Shown one piece after another: positions 12,706-24,300 of a stretch of DNA of 64,000 nt. The position numbers and the translations under genes are program-made. The number at the start of each line of letters is the position of its first letter. The stretch's first letter is position 1. Under the pieces are notes generated by a model. It did no database searches and was not told the origin of the DNA. It worked only from the letters and a program-made list of their open reading frames with translations. Source of the DNA: Embiotoca jacksoni (lineage: Eukaryota; Chordata; Actinopteri; Embiotocidae); assembly GCA_022577435.1 (NCBI GenBank), contig JAKOON010000002.1, forward strand, positions 7,414,501 to 7,478,500. The letters are read 5' to 3'.

Positions 12706-13090
12706 GGTCTGGGCTCCTTCAGGAGGGGAACAGGTCCTTTGTCTTCAAAGAGAGAAAGTGCACTGAGGGTCAGAGTCAGAGGGAGGGCAAGGTCGACTTT
12801 AACGTTGGGGCGATCCTCTCACTCTCACCACTGACTGCTAATTTACCTCTGAAGCCACTTCACGACTTCTCCTGCGCCTTTTCCCTGGACTGTCCTCTCC
12901 TGTTTCCAGCTGCCTCTCTGCTGACTGAAGATCAGTCACGTGGTCTTGTTGCCTCAGATGCTGTCAGAGTTGCCGCTGCTCTTCAGCTGATGGAAGATCT
13001 GTGTTGGGTTGCTCTCAGTCTGCTCATTAGTGCTCCAGTGTGCTGCTGCTTCAGACAGAGAGCACAGCAAAACACAGCATGAACAAAGCA
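12706..13090 (-). promoter_or_regulatory. Putative 5' UTR/promoter of the 12705 exon
   Basis: Lower AT content than its flanks, no long frame, bounded upstream by a (CT)n/(GA)n tract and containing a palindromic E-box at 12937-12942 (GTCACGTGGT context, a USF/MITF-type site). Assignment as promoter rests on position relative to the candidate exon. Confidence 0.3.
12937..12942. promoter_or_regulatory. CACGTG E-box
   Basis: Palindromic CACGTG in the extended context GTCACGTGGT, about 230 bp upstream of the candidate start codon at 12705. This is the class of site bound by USF and MITF/TFE bHLH-ZIP factors. Confidence 0.35.
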
Positions 13091-13094
13091 AGAG

Positions 13095-13097
<3 letters not shown>

Positions 13098-13145
<48 letters not shown>
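13098..13145 (+). repeat. (AG)n microsatellite
   Basis: About 24 AG units, just upstream (minus-strand sense) of the putative 5' UTR of the 12705 exon, where it reads as (CT)n. Confidence 0.95.
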
Positions 13146-13147
<2 letters not shown>

Positions 13148-15795
13148 CCTGCTGCAGAGAAGACAGACTCTCTCCCCTGAGTGAGAACAGAGATGTCTGT
13201 GTGCATAAGCAGTTCCAACAGCATAGCTACTGGTTCCCCTTTCTTTACATATATATTTTTAACCCGATCTCACTCTGTATGGTGAGTTGACATGCATAAA
13301 TGTGGAAATAGAAAAGATAGAAAAAAGTGAAAAGGCTGGATTATATCTTCGTTAGAGAATGGACTCTAAAACAAATCAGGCAAGTTCATAAACTGCAGTT
13401 GAATATGCACTGCAAACATATACTAGGATACTCAGTGTTTTGATTTGGTGTACACCTCCAGCATTGCTTTTTTTTGACACCGAGTGTGTTTCATGTTTAA
13501 GACTCCAGACCCAAACTCCCTTCAGAATAGCAAAGCTGAAGTTCTTTCTTTCTCACCCTTTTTCTCCCCTTTAAGTTCCTACTTGAGGATTATCTTCCAA
13601 ATATAGACAGAGAAGACTGCATCTCTCACAAACAGTCAGGTGTATGCAGGGTTTATGCAGCATTTCGCTTGTGCAGGCGGGAAAAAGAAAAAGAAAAAAA
13701 GAAAAAGCACATTCATGAGCCCCTCTCAAAGCAAAAACACGGATTCGGGAGAAAAAAAACTCAACCGCTGACACAAAAATCAGTTTCCAAACTAAAGGGG
13801 CCAGCGGATCATTAAAAATGGATCCACATCCTTTATTCATGTCCTCGTTATCATGTCTGTTCTGCTCCCGCATGAAAATCATGCAGAGAGGGAAGAAGTG
13901 ACTTCTACAAAAGTGTTATATTCATATGTCCTGTTGTTTTTTCTTGCATCCACCCAGAGCTGCTTGGAGGGGTTTGTTGCCTTCATAATGGCAGAGACAC
14001 GTCGATCATTACTTTGAATTACTTTGCAAGTTGTCCGATATCTGTTCAGATGTTTGAATTTGAACTAACTAGATAACTTTCAAGTTACTTAATTAGTTCC
14101 ATTAAGAATCTAGCCAAAGGGAGGTTGACCAAAGTGTTTCTGATTGTAGAGAAAAAGCATACATAAGAAAAAATGTGTATTAAACATGTGATGGTCCAGT
14201 AATTTTTATTCACAGTCATATTAGGCAGAACAAGCAGTGGTGTGACACAGCAGTCTCATCTGTTTTCACAAAAACACTGTGGTCCTCCACAGAGCTTCTG
14301 TCACTGTTTCGGTCACTTTCACCTTCACATGCAAATGTAATCGTCACATCCACATGACCCACTGCATCGTTCAAACTCGACCAGTCACTTTGGCTTCTGA
14401 CAGACCAGACACATGTCTGATCTCCAAACCACCTGTAAGGGGAAAAATTAGTCTTCTCTCTCACTGCATTACTGGTATCACAGTATTAATATTGTTTCAT
14501 GAAACTGTCAGAAGGCAGGATGATGAAACTAATGAGAGGCAGATCAAAAGTTTTCTCCTCAGACTTCTGGGATGGATGTTTTTGTTTTCCATCATATGTC
14601 CTCACTTTTCATCAGAACTTCCTATGAGAATTCAACGTGGCCGTGGGCTATGAGATCTTAAGCTGTGTCGAGCATACGAATGCAGCATCGCAGTTTGAAG
14701 TCACTGCTGAGCTTGCGAGCTCTGGGAGATTTGTACCTCAAGGCTGTGGTTTGTCGCTATAGGTACACTGGCACAAATCATCTGCCAGCCGCTGCTGTTT
14801 GAAGCACCCGAAGGCTGATCTCTTACTCCCAGAGAGCGTTATTGACATTCTTTATTTACTAAAAGGACGGCAGGCGAGTTTAATGCCTTCTAATATACAT
14901 CTGAAAAAGACATACAGCATCTGACAGCTTCTGGTTTTCCTCAGCTCACTTCCAAAAGCAGTGCTCTCAACCTTATGTGTTCAACTGGAGTCAAATCAAT
15001 TTGCTGAAGCTTTGAACATGTCAGAGAGAAAAAAAAAAAAAAAAAAGAAACCTCCCCAAAATCCAAACCACTTGTGTTCAATTGTCACAAAAGTGTTAAA
15101 AGCTCCTGAACAGTGAAAATATACGTATCACGTATCAGGTGTGGGGGGGGGGCACAAGCTTTTAGACCTCAACACACAGTAGACCAAACCCACTTGCTTC
15201 ACCTTTTGCTGCTGAGTGGTGAGCATCTGCATTGTATTACAGTGTCGGCTACAGCCAGTAGCAACAGGGGATGGGGCGATTACAGCAATATGTCAGTGTC
15301 ACAGACTGATGTACAGCACAGCTACTGGTTCCCTGAAGAGTCGTAAAACAAAAGATACTTCCCTTGTATTCTTATATGGCCGTAGAAAATTAAAGATTCT
15401 GCATGACTGCCAGAATTCCAATTAAATCCATGCCCACTGTGCTGCATGTTGATGAACAATTACATTTAGGCAGAGAAGACTTTTTGTGTGTTAATGATGG
15501 GATTGGGAGAGCGTGCCGTTACAGGCCAGCAGAGACGGGAAGAGCTGTTTCCTTTCAGTGGGTCTGGATTAAATTTTATTCAACATCCGTGTTTATTTTA
15601 AATGGGCTGTAGGGATCTGTCTTATTTTACATGAGCATAAAAAACTAAAAAGGTGCTTTGTTTTTACACTTGTAGATCTATGGAGAAATGCCTTTACCAC
15701 TAGATCGCTGGTTTTTTTGACACAAACTCGAAGGTGAGGCTGGAACACTCACTTTCAACAGATTCACACTGACCCGTCATGGTGCGACCACCATA
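13146..15795. other. Intergenic DNA, nothing recognised
   Basis: AT-rich, with an A-run at 15029-15046 and a G-run near 15144-15153. A plus-strand open frame at 14279-14653 and its minus-strand counterpart have no supporting features. Confidence 0.5.
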
Positions 15796-16140
15796 GTAAA
15801 GGTGCAGTCACAGGTCATTTTCAGTCAACAACATGCACCCACATGCAGCCCAAAAAAGGACGTGATGCCAGATTTTACGTGAGAAATAAATAACTGGAGA
15901 TCAAAGCAATAACAAACTATAAACAGTATGACAGCCCTGGCACAGTTTGTTGTCTGGTAGTGTGACAACGTGCTAAATTATAAAACATGCTAAAATACTC
16001 TGCATTTCCAAACAGAGCAGCAGTGTCTCTGTCGGCCAAACAAACTCCCATTCCCGGGAAATATAAGAATGAACCCTGACTATGAAAAGTGCCAGAGCTG
16101 CCAGCTGGGCAGTGGAAACATTATGGGACTGCACCTTTAG
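15796..16140. mobile_element. MITE-like element with 12-bp terminal inverted repeats
   Basis: The left end AAAGGTGCAGTC (15798-15809) is matched by its exact reverse complement GACTGCACCTTT (16127-16138). A TA lies at each outer edge (GTAAAGG and CCTTTAG), which fits a TA target-site duplication of the Tc1/mariner type. The 341-bp interior has no transposase frame, so any movement would have needed an enzyme supplied from elsewhere. Confidence 0.5.
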
Positions 16141-16306
16141 GCATCAGCATATGCTGCAATGCATCAATTCTAAGAAGACTGCCAGTGAGTAAACACGGGT
16201 ATAAACAATGCAGATTGTCTGAGAAATGTTTTACAATGGAGAGTTACACTCCATATAAAAGACTGAATGGAGACATATCTTTGTTTGCTGGCATGAAATC
16301 CACCCA

Positions 16307-16990
16307 GGGGCCTGTTCCAGAAAGTAGGTTAACAAACTCTAAAACTAACACTGACTCTGACTTGACTAACCCCAACAAGGGAAACTCCGGATTTCCTGTT
16401 CCTGAAATAGGGATTAGTTTCTCGGGGGGGGGGGGGGGGCTTTGGTAATTCATGCCACAGTCAGACCAAAAGCAAACTTGTGAAATTTATTTGTGTGGTG
16501 TGGCCAAAGGCTAAGAGATGGAATAACGTGTTGGGAAGGGCTGGAAGCATTGCTAAGGTTTCACAGGGGAAAGGACACAAACACAAACACGACACTGAGG
16601 CAGGCTGTGAAGCAAACAGAGGACTTTACTTACCATGGAAAAGCACAGTGCAAAGTCCAGGCAGGCTCTCAAGCTGAGTAGTCTGAGCGGCAGCCAGTAG
16701 TGGCGAGCGGGTGAGGTAGGCATGGCAGGATGGAGAGCAGGCATGATGAGAGAGACCTCTGGTGGGTGGAGTGATACAAGGAAATGACATATCACCTACA
16801 GGACCGACCTTAAGCACACTAACTACAGCAGTCCCGTGTTTTATGAAAGGTTTCACTGCTATTAACTCACCATATACTCAGCCGAACAGCTGACCTCCCT
16901 ACATGCTGCTAATCTTGCAGTCGTCGAACAAGACCTCTGAGTTTCCACAAACTCAGGGTTAACCAAAGCCTGTTTTCTGGAGTGCAGCCC
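16307..16990. repeat. Degenerate inverted-repeat element (MITE-like)
   Basis: The left end GGGGCCTGTTCCAGAAAG and the inverted right end (reverse complement CTCCAGAAAACAGGCTTTGG) share CCAGAAA-NN-AGG. The inner flanks carry TTAACC/CTCAGGGTTAACC text that I associate with a common teleost repeat. A 16-G run at 16424-16439 interrupts it. Boundaries are approximate and the family name is not claimed. Confidence 0.4.
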
Positions 16991-19190
16991 AGTACTTCAT
17001 TTCTCTACATTTGGCTTCAGCGTGTGTTTAATGCACAGGTTTAACAAATGTGACGCTCGGTGTTACATGCAAATACGTTAGCTTTTGAGGTGTTAGTCCA
17101 GAGCCAAGGCAAGCTGCTTCCCCATTTCCAGTCCTTATGCTATGCTCGGTAAAAAAATAAAATTATTTGTGTTTCTGAAAACATTGCACTTTTTGTTAGC
17201 ATATGGACTTAAAGTTCATCCACATCTTGTGCTGATGTTAGCTAATAATATCCTTTATTATTATTTTAGTTTTAGCATCTTATAAATTTATGTTTCCTCT
17301 TTTGTTTGTTTATCGGTGGCAATTAACTTAATTGCTATGTTCTGAACATGATAGCTAGATGTAATTATTAAAACAGCATGCAGAAAGACAGTTTCAGCCA
17401 TAAAAACAGATTCTAACTTGCAGTAAATAATAGGTAAACACATCATTGTATTTTAGCCTCAGGCACTTCTAGCAGTGTTTTATTTTTAACCTGTGCTCGA
17501 TCATATATTCTGACTAAACAGTCACAGAGCGTCGGATTTTCTTAAATTTAGTTTTGTTCTGTTTTGAGGGTATTTCCTTGATCTTTAAAGGGACTTCAGT
17601 CCATCTGGATAAAAAAAACAAAAAAAACAGTATCCTCTCCGCTGTAAAATCTGATTCACAGGAGCTCTCAGTCTTAGCTGATCTTTGCCAACACATGGTC
17701 ACTCTGCGCTGCTACGGAAACTAAAACCATTTGTACACATGCACATCTTTCACTGTTGTAAGCTATTTTCCCAAACTTAAATGCAGTGCACATGTTTTAC
17801 AGCAAAGTGTAAAAAAAAAAAGGTTTAAAAAGGCAAAGTGTTTGACCTTTTCGAATGATGATTGTTCTATCTGTGGTTGAATGAGGACTGTGATTTGTCC
17901 TTTAACAAATACTATAGGAGACATATACCATAGCTGGTCCTCCCTCTTTGGTCTGAGAGCAGTTTCCATAAGCATCACAGCAGCTCAGCATGTTCCTCCT
18001 GCAGACAAGACACCCCCGAGTTCAGTCCTCGTGTGTCAGATTCTTCCCATTTTTTATTTACCTCTTAAACTCTGCTTCCCTGCCTCCGAGTACTCTGTAT
18101 TTGCTACTCTTTGCACCAGTTCGACTCTTTGAGCTCCTCCACCCACAGCTAATCTTACTAATTAGACTTTTTCCCCTCAAAACTGAGCTTGTGTAGATCA
18201 GTCCTCTTGAGGTTCACGCAGAGCTGTTGATTTATAAAGATGCTGCTGCAGTTGCTCTTTGCAATGGCGCTGGCCTGAATTAGTTAAATAGAAGCTTGAG
18301 CTGCCAGAAAATGTTCTGAAGCACTGTCATTCAGCTAAAGTGAGTGCACACACCTTCTGGAGGAAATTTTACCGTTTCAAGTGCTGCTGTCTTTTTTTGG
18401 CCACTCATCGCTTGAATGTCTGAATTCAGCCAGTGTCATTACAAAACAATGGTTAATAATACATGAAAGGTACAAACTGGAACCTGTTTAATGTTAACTG
18501 GATTACAGCTGACATTTCAGCGTTGCAAAGGTCAGGGAATGCAATCCAAACACATCAAGGGGGAAAATGTTCTGCTGATTTTTGAAAGAAAGTCACAAAA
18601 TTATCACATTTAAACAGATTATTATCTGAGACTTGAATCAACTTCATTATTTTTACATTTTCTATTCATTTGTTGGTCATTTGTATTTGGATGTATGCCT
18701 CTTGTTGTAAAAACTAAATCATCATGAAACATGTTAAACAGCTTCTTCGCATAATTTTTCATCAGTTTGCCAGAAAACAGGTCACAGGCTGGTGGTTCTT
18801 GATATTCTTGCACGGAGACGTTTTGGCATCCAGATTCCAAACGGGGAAGTGGTGGTGGTTTAAAAACAGCATGAAAAACACACGTCGCTGTGAATGCATT
18901 TTTTTCAAACAGCATGTAGGAGTGCAGAAGAGATGCAGTGCTGTTACACCCCACACTCTGCTATCTCTCTGATGGAGCCACAACTCCAGAGGTAAAAGTA
19001 AAGAAAGTGCACCACCCACTGGCCATTTTAGTACTTTGCATTCACACAGTGCAATAGCTGCATGTAGGACTTGATTGAGATTCTTTTAAATAACATGAAC
19101 TGAGGATAAATCAATTTGTTAATCCCTACACATCCAAACATGTGATTACCTTGATTTGTTTGCTTAAGAAAGGTTGACACAAACGTCACG
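16991..19190. other. Intergenic DNA between prdm2 3' end and left repeats
   Basis: AT-rich, no recognisable gene. Short A-tracts occur near 17606-17630 and 17810-17821. It lies downstream of the proposed prdm2 poly(A) site. Confidence 0.45.
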
Positions 19191-21178
19191 TATAACCTTT
19201 ACATTCTCCATTTATTTTTAAACACTCGCTTGAAAAAAACTTTAGTGCAAATCATACAGAGGAATTGTTCAAAGACTGATAACATGATTTTTAAATTATT
19301 AATAAATATACATGACTCAATTTACACTTCAAAATGCTACAAGCACTTTTCACAGTTCAAGAACAGTCTCCTAAACCATCCTGTACATCCAACATGTTGC
19401 AGTCTGAATGAATGAAAGGAATATTACCAGCAAGGGTTAAAAAGGCAAACAATGTAGAAGTACCATCGCTCTCTCTCAATCATAATGCAATAACTACCCT
19501 GTATAGCACTGGATCTTTAAACTAGTAGCAACATTTTAATCAGATATAATGCGTTAGACTCCCTGCTGGAGGTAAGTGACTTCTTGCCACATTTTCATAT
19601 GCAACTACAGGTTTCAGAGAAAATTACCCCATAACTGATCACGTTTCCATTTTGTGATTTATACATGTTGGAATTCATTACACAAACTTCACACATTAAA
19701 CTGTTGACAACTGTTACACAGATTATAAGTAATGATGAAGTGCTTGTATGTTACAGATTAAAAAGGCCTTAACAGACTGTACTTCTAATCATTGAGTTGG
19801 GAAAACACCGCAAAACAATATTTTTGACGAGCACTTGTAGAAGAGGTGCAAAATAAAAGCCAAAAAGCGAACTGGACTACCGAAAATATGTCAGGATTTC
19901 AGAAGAAATGCAGTAAAGCCAAGCACTGGAGCCGGCTCCGTCAATGCTCTTTAGACATGAACTTATTGTTGTGAAAGCAGCACTCAAGCATCTGAACTGT
20001 ACAGGATATTAACATAGTACTTCTGATTGGGATTGCAGTGCAAATACCAAATGCACAGTTTTCAAAACATTGAGAATATATTTGTGGTGATTTGAAAGCC
20101 CCAAAATTGAGCCTGTGTGATTCAGCTGTCAAAAGAGCAATGCATTCTCACGCCAAAGGTCATAGGGAAGTCATTTCTTTGAGATCATTTTCATATGGAT
20201 GCATGAAGTAACTTTTGAAGGGCCAAATGTGCAAAAAGAAAAAGTGGGGTGATTCTATTCGGCTGAAACCACCAAAATAAATTCTTCATCTGGGAAACAC
20301 TGAAGAATGTTTTTTTTCACCACTTTTATGCCACATTTGTCATATCATATACATTTGATGCCACATTAAGGGAATTATTCTGAAAATGTTCACACAGATA
20401 TGCACAGTAGCAGCTGGGCCAAACAGATAATTCACAATTTTGATCTAAGAAGGCCGCAGCATTAAATCTACTAAATGTTACATTCACATTAATGATGGAA
20501 AACTGCCTTCCTTAACATGAATTAACATCGCTGATATCCTTAACAAGAATTTTGACACTGCACAATAAAGTGTTACTTTATTCTTATGTAATCTTCAGTT
20601 CAGAAACAATCATCCACATTCATATTTTCTTATTTTTGAAATATGACTTCCATGTACTTGTCATCAGTGACCACACTGATCACCAGAGCAAAAGATCATC
20701 TGATTCAGTGTTTAAGGCCTAGCTGCATCAACATAATCAACCCTAAATAAATGAAGCAGTAGTACAAACTCACAGACAGCATGCAGTAAAACTTTAAACC
20801 AAAAGGCCACAGACAACAGATAAGAAAAAGTGCAAATGCATGCTGAACATGATTGCCACCTGCCAGCCTCTCCGAATAACCAACCAAGTAGGAAATGAGA
20901 GCAGCAGCCTTCCATCTCATGTCCTCCCATTTCCTGCCCAATGTGTGACACATAGCATTCAGATTAACTTCAAGTTCAAATCCAAGTCACCGACAAAGAG
21001 TTTACGAAATTAAGGAGAATTCTACAAAACTCCAGGTTAACACTCAGTTATAAACATCCACTCACTGCAGTATCCTTCGTTGACTGTTTCATCTGTCCTG
21101 AATTCAGTCATTTATTATACAGTGTAATGCAGCCTACAAGTCTGCTGGGTTTACAGTGTGATTACCAGTTTTCTCCCT
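19191..21178 (-). other. prdm2: Probable prdm2 3' UTR
   Basis: About 2 kb of AT-rich sequence without coding potential, directly downstream of the last prdm2 splice acceptor. It ends at an AATAAA followed by T/G-containing sequence. A nearer AATAAA on the minus strand at 20577-20582 could give a shorter UTR. Confidence 0.4.
19211..19216 (-). terminator. prdm2: Candidate prdm2 poly(A) signal AATAAA
   Basis: Minus-strand AATAAA (plus-strand TTTATT) about 2 kb beyond the last prdm2 exon boundary, followed on the minus strand by G/T-containing text. Chosen by position and downstream composition only; other hexamers exist. Confidence 0.35.
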
Positions 21179-21211
21179 TTAAGAGTCGAAGGAGGTCCAT
21201 GCAGCAGAGTC
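21179..21211 (-). CDS. prdm2: prdm2 last exon, possible alternative C-terminus
   Basis: A minus-strand acceptor (TGATTTCCAG|GACTCT) at 21211 faces a donor at 21333 (GCAG|GTATGT) across a 121-bp intron. In one frame the exon reads DSAAWTSFDS then TAA. Joined to the end of the big exon in the same frame it gives TTTRQPIRDQQ-DSAAWTSFDS, which resembles the mammalian PRDM2 C-terminus (ITRQ followed by an Ala- and Phe-containing tail). The main 1374-codon frame, however, stops at 21365-21367, 32 bases before this donor. So in the main transcript this exon would be 3' UTR, or the real C-terminus uses a different frame. Confidence 0.35.
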   Translation of the reverse strand, partial: DSAAWTSFDS

Positions 21212-21364
21212 CTGGAAATCACATTTAACATAGGTTAAGAAAGACACGGATGTGGCATTGCTTTATATCATCTGTATTTATGATTGTCATTTAAGATGGT
21301 TTATTTATTCGCATGTGTCTTTTTATACATACCTGCTGATCCCTGATGGGCTGCCGAGTAGTCG

Positions 21365-24300
21365 TCAAGCTGTAGCGCTCTGCTTCGAGCTGCTGGTAAC
21401 GGTTTTCGTTGCCTCCTCTCGGCTCTGGGCGGGAGGCAACTCGTCCTTCTGTGGTGCAGTCTGCTGAGGTTTCACTATAGTGATTTTAATGGGGACTCCT
21501 TTGACGCTGTGCTGCACTCTGCTGTATTGCCGCATCGACGGGTTGAAAGTACGAACAATGGGAAGTTCATTCAAAGTGGGCGCTTGTTTTGGCTGTGCTC
21601 TCTCTTTAATAATGATTTTACTTCTTTTGTTTGAAAAGACAGTTTGCACTGGTAGGATGGCGGGTCGCTTTGCGGAGCTGGACGTCTGCAGTCTTGTTTT
21701 ATGCTGCGGTGAGGACTGTCGTTTCTCTTCAGCATGAGAAACCCGTTTATGCAAGTGTCTGTCATTTTCCTTTGTCACAGAGATTCCTCCTTCTTTCCTT
21801 TTCTTTATTTCCTTAGGTTTCTTGGGGCAGACAGCCATGTGCTTGGTTCTACTGCGACGCATTGTGAACTCCCTTCTGCAGTGTGGACAGACAAATAGTT
21901 CTTGCTGCTCATCCACCTGTGCAGGTGCCACTTTATTTGATGAAGAGCCTGACTTGTTCCTCTGTGGCAGCACCCTCTGGACCAACTTTTTCTTCCTTTT
22001 GCCCAGTACTTTGAACTTTACCGGTGGGTCTTGACTAGGTTTGGACCTGTTTGACTGACTGACTCTGTTCGAAGTATTGAGTCCATTAGTAGAATTAGTT
22101 GTAGACAGCACTCCATTTTGAGTTTTTGCAAAGTGCCGTAGAGGGATAGGATTCTTTCTGGGTGTGTATCGCCTTTTATCGCTGGCAGTGGCACAAGCCA
22201 AGATGTGCTTGTGTAGCTCTGGCATGTTATCAAAGCTTTTTCCACACTTGGTGCACCGGATAGCTGTGGTAAAGGTTTGTGGGATGTTGTGGGTGGTGAA
22301 GTTTGTGGCTGAAGCCAAGGAACCTGCAGGAGATCTGTTATGGTAAGGAAAAGGAGGGGGCTTGAAGCTGGGATAGTGTTGGTTGATGCCAAGACGTACA
22401 TCAGGCCCTTTGATTTTGCCTCCATCTAAAGCCATGATTTTAATGGTTGTAAACAGTTCTTCGGCTGCCACGTCTACTTCACCGTCCTCCTTTTTCACCA
22501 CCTTCTTGGGTTTCTCTGCCACTTCAGGAGCTGGAGGATCCGTGCTGACTTTAGTTGGGTTGTTGTAGTTTTGAGGTCTTAGTTTGCCCTTTTCTTCTTC
22601 TGTGTATGTACACTGTTGGCCGGGATGCAATTCTTCCTGATGCTGTTTCAGATTGCAAAGGTAGACAAATTCTTTTGTACATGCACTGCAAACGTAAGTC
22701 TTTCCCACACCGTGGAGGCTTAATCGGTGGTCGAGCAAAGCAGAGGGTTTGCCGAAGAGCAGCACGCAGAACTCACATTTGTAGGGCCATTCATCAGCAT
22801 GGTCGCATACGTGTTGGCCGAGTTCTTTCATTGAATGATAAAGCTTGTCACACACGTTGCAGATGAAATTCTTGGTGAACGTCTGCTGTTTTCCATCAGT
22901 TTCTGGGTTATTTGAGTGTTCCTCCCCTTCAGTTTTCTCAGCGGGGGGACAGGTTTCAGATGAGAGTTCAGGCATGGAAACAGAAATATCAGCTTCATCT
23001 TTTATGGTTGTTGCCTCTGTACTAACAGGCTCTGGGTCAGGACTTGACTCACCCACAGCGGGACCATCTGATATAACCTCGGTGGGAGTAGACAGAGTTA
23101 CCGATTCAGCGATGGAGGACACGAGGATAGCGGGGTCTGCAGTTTGAAGGTTGGGCACTGATACAATCTGTTGCTGTTCTATGTGATTAACAACCATCTG
23201 TGCAGGTGCTGGAGACTCAGCAGCATGTTCGTGTAAGGTAATTGCAGCTGGGACTACACTCCCCGGAGCTTCAAGAGCTATTGTACACTCTATTAACACT
23301 GTGTTACTAGCAATGTTGTAAGAGCTGAGTAGAGAATCATTTAAAGTTACAGTGGGTGTGAATGGCACTTCTGACACAGGAGCGGATTCAACTATAGGGG
23401 GATTGAGAGCAATTTGATCAGTGAGAAACAAGTGGTTCGGTAGATTTAGAGCTGGGTCGAGGGGTTGGGAAAGAGTGACAAGGTTTGCAGAATTTGTAGC
23501 TGCAAATGCAGCAGCTAAATCACACTCTGAAGAATTTAATGCATTTTCTGTGCAGATTACCAAGGGCTCGGGTGATATATTCGAGGCTAAAACCTGGATT
23601 GGTTGGCTTGGAGGGTTGGAAATAGGTGGAGGTGGTGCCAAAACTGTGATTAATGAAGGAGCAGTAGGGAGCACGGTGTGTGAGGCTGGCGAACCAAATG
23701 CTATGGTGCACGGTGAAGCTGGCTGAAGGGCAAGAGGAGTAAGAGAGACAGGTGAAGGAGTGAGAGAACTGGGAGGGAGGGTAAGTCCATAAACAAGCCC
23801 TTCTGCAACAGGCTCCACAGGGGTCACAATTTCTGAACCTGTGACTATCGTAAAGTCTGTGACTAACGGAGTCTCGGGATTCCCTAGATGTATGTTTTGT
23901 TCTCCAATTTTCATTAAGGCATTTTCCACCATACACATATTAAATTCTCCTGGGATCTTTTTTTGAAAACTCAAATCCAGTGCAGCATCAGATAAAGCTA
24001 AATCTTCATTTCTTTTGACCGCGTTAGAAAGATCCAGAGGCTGCTGGTTACAGGAATTACCGCCGGTCACGGGAGGCCAGCCCTCTGTCACAACAGGTTT
24101 CCCTGCTGGCTCCGCTACAGATGGTGTTGTGTCATCGTTCTCACTGACTGTTTGGTGCACAGGTGAACTATGCTGAGTCTCCATCTGCCCTGTATTTACA
24201 GCATCAAAATCTCCTGCATCTGGCATTGATATTTCTTCATTGGATGTTGGAGTTTGTTGTGGAGAGCTCGTTGGAGAGCCAGTCCTTCTTTTAAACCTTC

